A stretch of DNA of 64,000 nucleotides from Rhea pennata (Eukaryota > Chordata > Aves > Rheiformes > Rheidae). Both the position numbers and the translations under genes were made by a program. Shown here one piece after another: positions 11,701 to 23,290 of this stretch. The DNA is taken from contig NC_084669.1 of the NCBI RefSeq assembly GCF_028389875.1, positions 9,695,501 through 9,759,500 of the forward strand. Reading direction: 5' to 3'. Every line of letters begins with the position of its first letter. Position 1 is the stretch's first letter. A model generated the notes under the pieces. That model searched no databases. It was not told where the DNA came from and saw nothing but the letters and a program-made list of their open reading frames with translations.

Positions 11701-14700
11701 TGTCACGTATGAAGTTTGACTGTGATCTGCAGCTATGATTGGTAATATTATGTCCATATAAACTAGTTATGCCAGGTGGACTTCCAGAGTACTAATCTTC
11801 CAACACGGCCAATAACTAGATGTGATATGTAGTATCAGTAAGAAGTGGAGAATGTTAAATATCTAAAGATGAATTCAGCCATTCATACAGCCATTTATTT
11901 GTCTGCTCCAGCAACATCAGTTAACATGAATTCAGAAACACAGTATTTTGAGGATATATTATCTGGTCACTGGGAGTCCCTTGTTCTAGTTAAAGAATAA
12001 CAAATGATACATCTTGTTTTTATAGGCCATGTAAATCTTGATGTCATTATCTCTGGTTGTGTGTTTTTCTTGTGTGCTAGATTACACAATTTCATCTTGA
12101 GTTACTGACTCACTACAGAATCTGTTAGTGGACCTCATCACTAAATACCAAATAGTTTTCAGCAGAGTAAGCCTTAGCTTTCATTAGCTTCTTCTTAGGT
12201 CTCTTCTACCTCTTATATTTTATTTGGTCATTAGCTTTGCTTAATAACCCAGTCCTACTTCTTAATTCAGGCTAATCTACTCATGTAGCTGAGAAACCTA
12301 CAAATCCATGAAATCCTTATGGGAGTATTCTCAATCAAAAGATCAGATTTAGTCCTTATTTAGAGCTGTGATTTTTTTTTTTAATATCAATTGCCTTTTT
12401 AATAGAATGCAAAAATCCATCTCTGATCTGATTCTAGATAAAGGACAGACAAGAAGCTGCATAATCTACACAAGCTTACCATGACTGAAGTCTAGTTTGT
12501 GATAACTGTTGATAAAACTGTACCCAGCCAAGGAAGGCTTTATGTTTCCAGAGCTGAGAGTTCCCAAGATCAAATCTAGCCTCAGCTTTCCTTTCTACTC
12601 GGTTGAGTCTAACTTGCTCCTATTTGTCAAATATTAATTCAATCTATCAGGGAATGGGCTAATTTAACTCATGAGTTCTTAACAAAAATGAGTTCATTGT
12701 TACAAAAAGATTCTACTTTTACTTTGCTCACAGGTCTTCTACTGTATTCATAAACTTTTTTTTCTCAGCTTCAAGTTTCCAGTGATGACAGTTCTCCAAA
12801 TTGCTGGGAAATAAGTTATAAATATGTATATAGTTAAATTTAACTTACAGCTATATATATGTAGTTGAATAATCATGTAATATATAATTATGTAATAATT
12901 TTATGTAGTTATAACTCATATGCTTATGTATATATAGAATATAATATATATATTTAATGTACATAACTATAGTTTTTTATCTTTACAAATATATATTTAA
13001 ATTTTAGAAGTATTTTTGCAGTCTGTGTATGTTGCCTTTTTTTTTTTTTTTTTTTTTAAAAAAAGTTCTTAGTGGCATTATCCAGCTGTTCTAGATTTAG
13101 GGTTATTTGAAATTTCCTGCTCTTTTACATGTTGATTTTCAGGGGTATTGTCGAACATCATTTTTCATTTTTCATTTTGGAGACAGCTGCTTTATTTTTT
13201 GTGAACAACCAGCTTAGCTGTTCACATATGATTTATAGACACTGTTTCAAGAGAGCCTCACTCACCTAAATTTCACAGGCACTTTGGAAAATACGGAAAC
13301 TGCAAACCTCTTTTTCTATCTTTCTCCTAGTTACTTTTTTTTTTTTTTGAGTGCCTTTTGCCTAGAGCTGGAGCAAACAAAAAGTAATTAGTGTTTAACA
13401 CACAATTGTGTTAAATCCAATATGAAAAAAAGACTGATCACTGAGTGGTTTTATGACAGAAGAGGCTGAAAGCTTATTTCTGTAAACCTCCAGCATCCTC
13501 AGAATTATATTGCTGTACCTAGCTTTTCACTTAGCCAAATACCTGGCAACAAATCCAGTGCACAGCGTACTTCCCTTTCATGCTTGAGCTGTCTGTGTAA
13601 AGATGTGCACATTTCTATACAAATGCATCCACAGTGGAGGAGACTGTTACATGGCTTGAATGCTTCTGTCACTTTTTATCCTCAAATATTTGTTTGAATA
13701 ATAAATGCAGTGCAGTATTCTATCACTTCATCAAGATTTGTATCAATGTTCCAAAAATCTACTGAAGAAGTCCAAATTTAGAAAGAAGGTACGTCTTTTC
13801 TCTTTATATGTGACATCCTTGTCTGGCTGAATTTGTGTGGATAGTCACCATCTGTAGTTAGGATGAAAGCAGTCCTGTCTGTAATATTAAATACCTGGCC
13901 AACTATCAGCAGATTTAATGTACTTAATCTAGGCCTTATGACTGCCCCCTTGAAGAGAACCAGTGCTTGAAAATTAGTGTTTGCCTAATGTGTGTGAAGT
14001 TTGAAGAGTAAAAGTAGAAAGAAAAAGCATCAGGGGATCAGAGGCAGGGGAGATACAGTGGCAAAGGAATAAGCTTTTTGTGTTGTAATACTACTGTTGA
14101 TTTTTTTTTTTCTTTTTTAACATATGTCCCTGTCTTTCTCTAGGAGTTTATTTATAGGACTTGATGGAACTGGATTTAAATATAACTTTCTTCAGTAACT
14201 GCTGGGGTCAAAAGAGAGGTGACATACTCTAGATTAACGTTTGGATGTTCTTAATGGATATCCTTTGAACAAATGACAAACAAAACATTAATTGCTGCAA
14301 TATTGAAAGTGGATGTGATGCATGAGAAAGAAGGATTTAAAAAATACTAATCCAAAGAGATGTGACATTTCACTGCAATGCTGGGTTTTACCTCAGTAAA
14401 ATATAGAGATCACTATATATATTCATGAATAGCTCCTTTTGAATAAACTGAGTGAGGTTAAGTGGTGTTAGAGCTGATAAATTAACCATTTAATCATGTC
14501 TGAACCTTCTTATACCATATGGAAGCCACTTCAGTTTACTGCTGACTTTAGCAATGCAGTAGGTAAAAGATTATGGTAATTGAAGGAGGCTGATTTAGCA
14601 AGGGAATATGTTTTCCATTTTAAAAATATGGAGCTGTTAGAATATCATTGGCTAAAAAAAATAAAAGAACTTGGAAGGTGTATTTGAGATGTATTTGTTA

Positions 14701-17279
14701 TGAATAAGCATTTGTTTCATGGAATGATGCCATCTTTTCTAAAATGCGTATATGTTTCTTTTGCAACAAACAACTTTTTGTAACAGTGAAAAGTAGAGAC
14801 TTCTGCCACTTGAATATGCAGTGGAACATTTCCAGAGAATTTAAGTCTTTGTGGCACATAAACTGTCTGTGCACCCCTTTTGTATTGCTTATCCAAGTAA
14901 TATCACGTGCTTCCGTTAAGGTGGGATTTTCAAAAATGTCTGTGATTGAAATGCACACACACATTTTTGAGATTGAAATTGCATCATTAGTGTTAACATT
15001 GCACACCCGATTGACTGGTTAATGTTGTAATCATTGTATTTGAAGTACTGTGTTTGGATTTCTTTGAGGCAAGGCAAGCAAATGGAATTTTGTGATTGTT
15101 CCTTATGCAGTGTTGGTCCTTTTGAAAGGAAGCGTGAAGGAGAGGTAAAATGCTACAGTTGTATTTTTATTCTAGTGAACACAGGAATTCTGTAGTGCAT
15201 TAAGAGTCACGGAGGCTAGTCTTAATTCCTGTTGCTGAATGAAATGTGTTTTATAGTAGGATTTTTCATTATTGTTCTTTAATGTGCCCAGTTTAATGGG
15301 TCATGTATGTTACTAATGCATGTTGTATTGAAGGTGCTGTTAAATGTGGCAGTGTCACAGGCAGCTTTCCACTTCGCTACTCCAATTTTCATATGTCAGA
15401 CATGTTAGTTGGTGTTCTATCACAGCTTTTTTTTTTTTTTTTCTTTTGGCAATCTTTATTTACTTTACATTCCTCTGCCTGCTGCTAACATAATGTTTAT
15501 GCTTTGGAGAACTAAAATATTGGACTTTCAAATGGAGAATGTGCCTTTAAGTTTTTATACAGGACACATGAAATAGATTTTCTATTTTTGATTTGAAATA
15601 ATACTGACCCCACTTTATTCAAAAGTGGGATTGCATATTCCTTGTACTTGCCTCTCATCTTTTTCCCTATCCTACCTTCAACAGTGTTGAAGGCTAGCTT
15701 AGCCAACTTGAAAAAGTTTCAATTTAATTTTTTCTAAAGTGAATTGATGTGAGGTGGTTTTCTTCTGATTGTGACTGGAGGTGTGGTAAAGCTTGGTTAG
15801 TGGTCAGAGCAAGACCTAGATTCCTTACTGAGTTCATGCACTGACTTGCTGTGAGGTTTTTTGTTAGTTTATCTCTGAGTGCTTCTGAGCATAGGCAGAT
15901 GTCAGAATGTCGGTGTCACTTTTAAACAGACAATTTTTACTGAAACAGGCTTTCACAATCTTTTATCACAACTCAGCTGCTGGAGTCCAGACCTGCAGCT
16001 GAGAGGAGGAAATGAGTAGCCTGGGTGCAATTATACTGTTTCCTCAAGATCTATAAGAGGATGTGACTGTCAGAATTCTGTGTTCTGATCAGTAATGCGC
16101 GCTCTTAATAAGTTTGTATTCAGGTGAGGCAATTGGGATCCTAAAGTATAAGGTGCTCTGCAAATGTAAGTATTTGTCATTATTTGAAGGAAAATGGTAT
16201 TAAAAGAATTTTTTTTTTTTTTACTAAAAATAAAATTTAGTCTGAAGTCTCTTCATTACCAAATTCTCAACCATTTAGAGTAATGAGCTATTTGGTAGAT
16301 TTCAGTATATGCTGTATTCCTTTAACAGGGCTTGCAAGATCACTTGAATAAATTTTCTGAGCATTTTGATCAAGTTCTGGCTTTCAGACCTACTGGGTGG
16401 ACCTACTCAGATTCATGCCTTTCATTGGTGGATATCAAACCTCAGACGAGAGGAAGGATCACCATATATGGTATAAGTGTGATAAAGATTCTCTGCATTT
16501 AATTTTGTATGGATGGTTTTCATATCTTTATTTTGGAAACTCCTACTGTTCATTGTAACCAGTGCTTTCTGATAACTCTTCTGTGAGAAACTGAAAGATG
16601 GATCTCTCTAGGACAGGTTTGTGGACTGAGTAATCCAAAACCCTGTAAATACAGATTTTACATACTTTCCTCTCCTACTGTCCTCTTGCAAATAAAGATT
16701 TTTATCTAATATAAACAAAGACTTCAGGAAAGAAGTCTTGGCCCCACTAATGATGGTGGCAGTGCAGCTCCAGAGTCAGGATTTCGTTCCATATCTCATT
16801 CCACTTGAGAATGTGGGCCTTCCTCTTCCTTTTAACTCCACCCACAGACTAGAACTAAATCTTTTAAAAATTTAATGTTAATTTAACCAAATATTATGTG
16901 TTGCTCAGTTTGATAATTGACTTGATAAAATGAATGCTAGGTATTTTTTCCAGTAATAAAGTCTAGATTTTCATTTTACCCTTGCTAAAATCCTTGTATC
17001 TCCAGTTTGAATTAAAACGTTCTTTGAAGTATTTCTTAGCTGGAAGGCTGCTTTAAAGTATTTTTTCAACAAGCTAAGTAGACTGACAGATCTCTGATTT
17101 GTTTCGTTTCAGGGATTCCTTACAGTGAACACAGCAGTTACCTAGAAATGAAGCGTTTTGTTCAATGGTTGAAGCCACAGAAGATCATCCCCACTGTAAA
17201 CATTGGTGACTGGAGAGCCAGAAGCTTGATGGAGAAGCAGTTTAGAGACTGGATGGTTGAGGGCGATGGGCATAAATAA
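1199..17279 (+). CDS. DCLRE1A: DCLRE1A (SNM1A) DNA crosslink repair 1A, 5'-truncated by window edge
   Basis: Gene-level entry. Exons: 1199-2743, 4684-4817, 5799-5917, 7671-7814, 8733-8878, 9921-10075, 16329-16470, 17113-17279 (TAA 17277-17279). All junctions are GT..AG and the phases join without a stop. SNM1A is a nuclear 5'-3' exonuclease with a metallo-beta-lactamase/beta-CASP fold that digests past DNA interstrand crosslinks. Visible motifs are HFHSDH (motif 2, codons 4752-4769), HCPG (His codon split across 5917/7671), HTGD (7726-7737), the Asp of LDTTYC (7807-7809) and the beta-CASP His of EHSS (17130-17132). The first visible exon opens with [11 protein letters not shown], which in human SNM1A follows the UBZ4 finger, so about 150 N-terminal residues are missing. 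No frameshift or stop was seen. Metal ligands look intact, so an active enzyme is inferred. Confidence 0.96.
2744..4683 (+). other. DCLRE1A: DCLRE1A intron
   Basis: AT-rich intron bounded by GTGAG and a TTTTTCTGTAG acceptor. Apart from the short palindrome at 2860-2881, no exon, RNA gene or recognisable repeat was seen. Confidence 0.9.
2860..2881. repeat. 22-bp perfect hairpin palindrome
   Basis: Ten-base arms ATTAGGGACT and AGTCCCTAAT are separated by CC. It lies in the first visible DCLRE1A intron, about 115 bp after the donor. No function is apparent. Confidence 0.8.
4684..4817 (+). CDS. DCLRE1A: DCLRE1A exon: start of metallo-beta-lactamase domain
   Basis: Encodes [11 protein letters not shown], then the metal-binding motif 2 (His 4752-4754, His 4758-4760, Asp 4764-4766, His 4767-4769), which holds the catalytic metal ions in SNM1 nucleases. 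It begins with GA completing a split Gly and ends at a complete AAG codon, followed by donor GTAAAA. Confidence 0.96.
5051..5525 (-). mobile_element. Decayed CR1 LINE, internally deleted
   Basis: Read on the - strand, 5525 to about 5400 encodes a damaged CR1 endonuclease segment ([10 protein letters not shown], a stop, then [12 protein letters not shown]; the intact family pattern is GDFNHPDICWKDN), followed by a remnant of the GALLDLVLTNKE region. From about 5340 down to 5051 it matches the far 3' end of CR1, finishing with TTGGACTGTATGAT. The reverse transcriptase region between these parts is absent, so this is either one copy with a large deletion or two nested fragments. Many substitutions and stops mark it as old. 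It sits in the intron before exon 5799-5917. Confidence 0.8.
5799..5917 (+). CDS. DCLRE1A: DCLRE1A exon: beta-lactamase fold continuation
   Basis: Encodes [19 protein letters not shown] and on to LLLDAN, ending with CA of the His codon that the next exon completes as HCPG, a conserved metallo-beta-lactamase motif. Acceptor CGTTACAG and donor GTATGT are both strong. Confidence 0.96.
6769..7143 (-). CDS. Candidate antisense terminal exon, unknown protein
   Basis: I do not recognise this. On the - strand, an acceptor-like TTCTTTTGCAG (ending at 7144) is followed by an open frame of 124 codons to TAA at 6769-6771. The product is strongly basic and charged, rich in Lys, Arg, Ser and Glu, with a helical-looking part ([17 protein letters not shown]) and no membrane segment. 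AATAAA on the same strand at 6560-6555 could end a transcript. It lies antisense in the DCLRE1A intron between 5917 and 7671. No upstream exon was convincingly found. Length alone could arise by chance in a window this large; the exact acceptor position and coding-like codon use raise it above that. Confidence 0.35.
   Translation of the reverse strand, partial: ATATGSPLHLLQFFTKSRQMLRLGNEWDYFEHESSIKDKQNLKKETLSRIRAKNDRIGKRSKNLSFVSRVYMPFKLKQRIEEQIKKNEKRPIYISNKASFIPRKGSQRTSYNLISPTKNKTRDK
7671..7814 (+). CDS. DCLRE1A: DCLRE1A exon: HCPG and HTGD motifs
   Basis: Completes HCPG and encodes [20 protein letters not shown], including motif 3 His (7726-7728) and Asp (7735-7737), then the motif 4 Asp of LDTT (7807-7809). 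A long T tract and AAG form the acceptor; donor GTAGGT at 7815 splits a Thr codon. Confidence 0.97.
8733..8878 (+). CDS. DCLRE1A: DCLRE1A exon: beta-CASP region, first part
   Basis: Encodes [17 protein letters not shown] through [15 protein letters not shown]. The GTYSIGKEK segment is a strongly conserved SNM1-family signature in the beta-CASP domain. Acceptor TATGCCTCAG, donor GTATGT; the exon ends on the first base of an Ala codon. Confidence 0.96.
9024..9042. repeat. Poly-C run (19 C)
   Basis: Uninterrupted C tract in the intron after exon 8733-8878. The complementary G run could form quadruplex structure, and length calls here are prone to sequencing error. Confidence 0.9.
9921..10075 (+). 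CDS. DCLRE1A: DCLRE1A exon: beta-CASP region, second part
   Basis: Encodes [19 protein letters not shown] and ends LPMMQINFK, both conserved in SNM1A. It ends at a complete Lys codon with donor GTAAG. The next exon is over 6 kb away. Confidence 0.96.
10076..16328 (+). other. DCLRE1A: Large DCLRE1A intron (6.25 kb)
   Basis: No DCLRE1A exon is missing by phase. It contains T runs (for example 13037-13057 and 15427-15443) and an AT-rich stretch near 12830-12990 with many TATATA motifs. Segment 11440-11740 is GC-richer than its surroundings but could not be assigned. Minus-strand splice-like motifs near 12470-12520 and 13260-13300 were noted without supporting coding evidence. Confidence 0.75.
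12820..12990. repeat. AT-rich low-complexity stretch
   Basis: Runs of TATATA and TAATTA-type motifs with almost no G or C, within the large DCLRE1A intron. Confidence 0.75.
16329..16470 (+). CDS. DCLRE1A: DCLRE1A exon: beta-CASP to C-terminal nuclease fold
   Basis: Begins GLQDHLNKF and encodes [11 protein letters not shown], the conserved SNM1 pattern, ending ITIYG. Acceptor CCTTTAACAG; donor GTATAAG splits a Gly codon after its first base. Confidence 0.96.
17113..17279 (+). CDS. DCLRE1A: DCLRE1A last coding exon
   Basis: Encodes [20 protein letters not shown], which includes the beta-CASP catalytic His (17130-17132), then [12 protein letters not shown] and a short variable tail ending GDGHK with stop TAA. 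Compared with human the tail is a few residues longer and unrelated in sequence. Confidence 0.97.
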
Positions 17280-17839
17280 AAATAAGGAATACTGCATACT
17301 TCAAAGGAGATAGGGAATTGATGTTCCTATCTTTAACTCCTCATTTTTCTGTGAAGCTCTCTTTGAGTAGGACTAAGCTGCTGTTCTCATGAAAAAGCAG
17401 TATTTAGAAAAAGTGGACATCTCACACTTCTAATGTACTTATTAGAAGCTAAATTAATAACTTCCCTGCAAATGCATATTTCAAGTGATTTTATCTTACT
17501 CCTTTTTCTTCCATGTTCTTTATTTTCCCAAGATCATCGAGATGCTCAGATGTAAAATGCTGGGGGATAGAACACTTCCAGGTTAAAGATTTCTGAAGGA
17601 AAGTTATGGTAATAAATAAAACAGTGATACTAAGCTTACGTGGCATGATGTCAATACAGGCTTCAGACAATCTCATTTCATTAGGCAGAACAGGCTATTG
17701 TGTCAATGATAATTTAAAGCTTGTAAAGAAAATTTAGCTTAAGATAGGATTGGCGTGGACTTGCAGCAACTTGAACAATAATTAAAAAAAAAGATGTTGC
17801 TACTTACATTCTACTCAAGATTTTATACGCTTTTTTTTT

Positions 17840-17845
17840 AATAAA
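17840..17845 (+). terminator. DCLRE1A: DCLRE1A polyadenylation signal
   Basis: AATAAA about 560 nt after the stop, followed by a GT-rich stretch (GTGTATGTGTTC) typical of the downstream cleavage element. An earlier AATAAA near 17611-17622 is an alternative without such a clear downstream element. Confidence 0.6.
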
Positions 17846-20844
17846 GAATCTACTTGATGTGTATGTGTTCTTTGTAATTTAGAGGGAAGAGTATTGTTTT
17901 CAGTACTTCAGTTGCCAGTCCAACAAACCTCTAAAATATTCAGTGACCATTATGTAAATACTGCTTGTTTGCACAGGCTGTATGAGATTAGTCCCATGTA
18001 GTGTAAGGATGTTAGTGCATAAAGTGGTTGCTCTCTAAATAGCCTTCTGTATTGTATTTAATTTGTAGATTGCATATATAGGCTTGTCACTTGATTTCTG
18101 GAAAAATAAGAAAGGCAAATACTATTATAAGTAACAGAAAGATTGGTTCTGCTTGTGTTTTTCCCATGAATCCTACAAGATTCTCAGTGGTGCTTTTTTT
18201 TGAATCTCAGTATTTATGATGCTGAGATATGTGGCTGTATGCAGTCACACTATTACAATTTCAAACAGTACATTAATATTCATTCCAAATATCCAGGAGA
18301 TAAAAAAAAAAAGTTGCATTGTGCATAATGGACTATTCCCAACCCCCAAAAAAGCTAATCTGAAATCTCCAGTATGCTTTTTGGTGGGAAAACATTTTTT
18401 TAATGAGCAGTGTAGTATGAACAGGCACTTGTCTTTGATCAACTCTGTAATACAACATTACTTCGTTTTATTTCTGCCTTCTCTGAGAAATAGTATGATG
18501 GTGTGAAACTAGTGGAAAAGTAGTTCTGTGCTGATTCTCAATACTTCTGGTACATTCATTGAAATATGGCATTGTTAAATGGTACTATTTGAATTATGCA
18601 ATTAAAGGAATCTAAGTTGTTGTTTTATGTGCGACTTAAGAAGCATAATTCATTATACTACCTCCCCTTATCACAATAACTGTTAATTGTCCTGGATTTG
18701 ATCTGTTCATTCCTAGCACTCTACTTCTTGTTGGAGTAGGTGTATGAAAATGCGTCTTCCATAGTCTATACAAACACTGAACCTGATTTTAGCCCCTTGT
18801 ACAATTCAGAGCAAAATTGGAGATTCACGTTGGCAGGAAAATATTATTGCATCATTATGGTTGTGTCTTCAATGGTTGCATCATTAAGGATTCATTCATG
18901 GTTTTGCCTCGCAGGTTTTCTATCTGGCCAATTTTGTGCCACGTATCAGGGGTCTGGAGTAAGCACACCAAAGTTAAAACCCTAATCACAGCTCTGGCAT
19001 GTTCTCGCTTCTACTGTCCCATTTTCAGGAATGAATATCCCTACAGAGTGAGTATGTTTATGTGGTCCCAACATGGTGCTGTTAGAGGTTTGCAATTCAA
19101 TTCATTATCCTCTGTTAATGAACCAAAAATAAACTAGTTTTCACTGCAACGGGTCTGTTCCAGGAACCTGTTGCTCTTTAAAGAAAAAAAAAATCCTCCA
19201 CTCTGGGTAATGTCATCCAAAACAAAAAGAGGGTGGGAAATCATAGCTTGAATGCAAACTTCTTTATGAAATTAACCACAGTAAGAATGTAGCTTGGCAT
19301 TCACTGACATTGTCCTCTACTGGACTGGCTGACTTGAAGGTTTTCAGCCATTAATTGTGTCCTGATCTGGAACAGATGCTGAAACTCTCACTGCAGTCCA
19401 CAAAGCAGAAGTGCAATGGCTTTTGTAGTAGATCCCTTTCTTGTCTGTATATGTTGGGGTCTGTTTTCGGTTGCATGCTCTCCTTCAAGTCTTCACACAT
19501 CAGCCCTCTAGCTGCTTTCATCCCTCCTTCTTTCTGGTTGGTATTTGCACTTCTACCAGCTGTTTTTCATGGGTGGACTTAAACTCCACAGCATTTCATC
19601 CACCTTCACAGTAGCTGCTCTACAAGCTCTTTGCTTGGCCGCCTTCATGTGGAAAAAAAATCTTTTCAGAATCTGAACGCAGGAAGAAATTATTTTTGTT
19701 CATCTTATTGTAAAGGAAGGAGGTTAATCACAGAAAGTGTCTGCTTAGATTACCAGGGAGGAAATATAAGCAGATGTGGAAAACAATTTAATTAAACAAG
19801 AGTTTTGTAGAAAGATTTGTAATAAAACCTTTTCTCTTTCCTTTTCTAAATTATTCCTAGGGCAAGCTTTCTGATCACAGCATATAAAGTCTTTTTGGAA
19901 GCACAGACATGATAAACCTAATTTCAGAGTTGTGGCCCAAGTGTAATTAATTAGGATTTAGGGAAAGGTCTGCTTTTGCATGTGAAGGAGTTGAGTGTGT
20001 TTTCAGTCTTTTGACAGTGTTGGTGTTACAGGAGTCTAAAGATTTGTTATTCAAGTTAAACAGCATTGGCTCTATGTACAGAGAAGGCATCATTTTTCAA
20101 AGGCAAGGACTCGACGATTTTTGATCTTCATTAAGTTGCAGCAAAACTAGAGCAGAGTCCAGTATGCAGTGGGTAAAATAGTCAGACTCTATCCTTCCCT
20201 TCACATCAAATGTGTGTCAAATATTTACATAAATAATATTTTACTAAAGATAGCTGGATGCTCTCCTAATTTGTTCAGTGCTGACAGACTTGGGGCAGAA
20301 GGCAAAGCAAACCAAAAGGGCAGCCGTAGCACTAGCTTCTCGAGTGCTCAGAATGGTTTTCAAGGCCAATCGCTCTAAGGAATCACGTTGCGTTTCCCAT
20401 CAGGACTCCCTGCTCCTATCGTGTATCACCCCAATAAACAGATAAGCGAGTTAAAAGCAACACTGTTTGAAAAGGGTGGAGGGAGGGGAAGGAAAGAGGA
20501 AGAACTCGGTAATTCTACCGAGTCAGGCAATGTATGATGGACTTGCTGCAGTAAATGAAAACCTCTGTGTATCATGCTCCACTGTCGTCACTGAAGAGGA
20601 CTCCGGGAAGGCAAGTTCAAAGGTGTTGCTGAATAAAGTACGAATGGGCAATTAAGGGGAAGTTCAAGGTGTTGGCTATCTTTAAAACCATGCCATCAAA
20701 TTAAGTTTGTCAGTTAGTCTGAATGGGGAAAGGAATTGAGATGTCACTGGGATGGGGAAAGCACATCTCTTACCTGCAATCAGAACTGTCTACCTATATG
20801 TTCTTGGTATAGGCTATCAAATTAAATTGACGCTTAATGGCTTT

Positions 20845-20850
<6 letters not shown>

Positions 20851-20886
<36 letters not shown>

Positions 20887-20892
20887 TTTTTA
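20851..20892. repeat. (CT)14 microsatellite followed by T run
   Basis: Fourteen CT units run directly into about fifteen T, giving an uninterrupted pyrimidine tract. Confidence 0.95.
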
Positions 20893-23109
20893 AGATAATA
20901 TGGCTTCCAACACATCCTTCAACCAATTTGGGACTGATTTGTACCAAGACTGCATTTTAAATGCTTCTCGGGGTTTTGTAAGAGCCTTAGTATCATGTCA
21001 GGCTAAAGATGCAGTTTTTGTCTTGGTGTTTTCTGTGTCTATTGAATGTAACAGTGATCTTTTTTGTGGGAGGGGGACAAGAAGCAGGTGAGTTTTGTGA
21101 ACACAAAAATTCACCCCAAACTTTCCCATCCTTCCTTAGCTGCAGAAAAGCAGCTACTTCTCATTTCAGAGTCAAAACAAGCAAGAGTGTCTTGTTTGAG
21201 GGTGGGACAGGATATGCTTCACCCTTTTAGGATTTGTGGTTAGCTAGCATAGACCTGGGATGATGCTTGCAGGGATGTCAGTGAAGGAATGGTGGTCTGC
21301 AAAGGCAGAGCCCTGCACTGTGCAGATGCGTTTTTCTGTTTCTAGTTCCCTCTCTGAACCTCTACCCGCTCTTGTACAGTGGCACCTTGTTATCAAATCC
21401 CCAGTGAATGTTTTGGCAGGGAAGAGGCTTTTCCACTCTCTCACATTTACATGTGTTGTCCTATCTTAGAGCAGATAGTGGTCTGTCTGTGCCCATTTCC
21501 AGTAAGTGCTTATATAAACAAATAGTTTTTAAAAACTGCAAGCTTTCCTCTTTGGCGTTTGAATTTAACTTTGTTCACTTTTTTTCTGTACATTGTATTA
21601 ATTGTTAAGCATGGGAGAAGGAAAAATGTACTGTCTTAGGTAAAAAGCTACAAGTAACGCACCTGAGGAAAGGTGATACAAGGACACAGCAAGGATGATC
21701 TGAAGCTGAGCTCAGCAAGATTGGGACCAACAATAAAGTTCTGCATGTACTGACTGCTGCTGCCCCCCACCTCTCCTGGCTGTCCACCAGCCTTTCTCCA
21801 TGCAGGAAAACACTGACTTCTGTGAACTGTGTTGTGACAAGCAAAATTGAGTTTTACCTGATCATTCCCATTCCTTGTCAGCTCCCAGTAGAGACCTCCA
21901 TGTGTGCAGTGCTGACCAGCACCACTGCAGACTCCTTGCTGCAAGATCTAACTCATTTCTCTGCTCCTGTTTTGGTGCAGTTATCCCAGAAGGGCTTCAT
22001 CAATCAGAGGTACCCCAGTATCAGAGCTGTGTTATTTGCTTGGTTCTCTGCCCTGCTTTTCGTTGGACCTGTTGTCTGAACAAGGGAGCTTAAGCTGAAA
22101 TTCAGTTATTTCTGCTGATATCCAGTGACTGAGGAACTGAGCTCTGCAGCACAACAGAAACATGTTTTTCTCTAATAGTACCTTCATAATGATTCACGGG
22201 ACAGCTCCTCCCAGGTCTTCTACAGGAAGAGTGTCTACAGCCACAGGAAACTAGATACTTTCTTCCTATTGCAAACCATTTATGGATTGTCTACTGGTAA
22301 TGTTTCAATAAAGACCCTAGTTTAAGCAGGAAAGTCATAACTGTCCTTCGGAGTGTCCCGCTGCTGCTAAGAAGCTCTGCAGGCAGGGCAAATTACACAG
22401 TAAGCACTAGACTGAAGCTCAGGAGATACAGGGGCCTGGATTGCTCCAAGACGCTTCACTCTTCATTTCAGTTTTCCTATTGCTAAAATTGCAATAGTGA
22501 TCTAGACTTTGTATAACAGTTGGGTTTGCAGGTGAAAAGCACCATCTAAGAGCTAGGTGCAATTAGCTAATTTACCTACATGACTCTTAGTGAATAGGTG
22601 GATTGAAGTTACTGTCAGAGAGGAGCAGTCTGCACTTGCTGGGCTTCAGTCCACGCAATCTCCCGGACTTGGGAGATGCATAGTGGAAATTCTCATGAAT
22701 AATCATCTTACCTACCCACTTAGTTCCTTCTTGTCTTACCACATGACACCGCCTGGAAGTAAAACCATGTTTGCAAACACTGTCATCTTCTTAGAGGTAT
22801 GATGAGATAGTGCCAGCCTCCAAGCCAATTTTCCTAGTACTAGAAGGAGACACCACTGGCTATTGCATCTGTTCTATTGCTGTTGCAGTTCTCAGGGGCA
22901 TCAGGCAAACTGCAGCGTGCCCAAGGGAGATGCCTTGGTTAAACAGGGAGAAAGCACTGCCTCTTGCTTAGCAGCCAAAGAGCACCTTAGCATGCCATGT
23001 CTTGGGGCAAGAGACGCCTCAGGTCATCTCACCAAGGAAAGGCCAGCCAGTGAGCTGAAGGAGAAATGCTGTGATTAAAACAGTGATAACAGCAGCTCAG
23101 ATAAGCTGT

Positions 23110-23290
23110 TACTGAGAATGCTGTCAGGGTGCCACACGGGCTGGGGGTGCCTGTGGGGCAGGACCCATCCAGCTGCCACGTGGGAGTGGAGCAGCTGGGG
23201 CAGCCCCAGCTCCAGGCTGGGCTGAAATGGGGCTGGGGCTGGGCTGTGGGGGGAGGCTCAGGGGGTGGGCAGGGGCAGAGGATGCTGCTG
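23110..23290. other. GC-rich, CpG-poor block
   Basis: Markedly G-rich on the + strand with repeated GGGGCTGGGGCTGGGCTG-like runs, unlike the AT-rich flanks. Few CpG pairs, so not a classical CpG island. The G runs could form quadruplex structure. No coding call is supported. Confidence 0.6.

Noticed and set aside
11385..11757. GC-richer segment with short frames on both strands, considered as a processed pseudogene or LTR piece
   Set aside because: No terminal repeats, poly-A tail or recognisable protein could be identified.
14698..15022. Overlapping frames of about 100 codons on both strands in the large DCLRE1A intron
   Set aside because: Simultaneous openness on both strands and lack of splice sites indicate chance.
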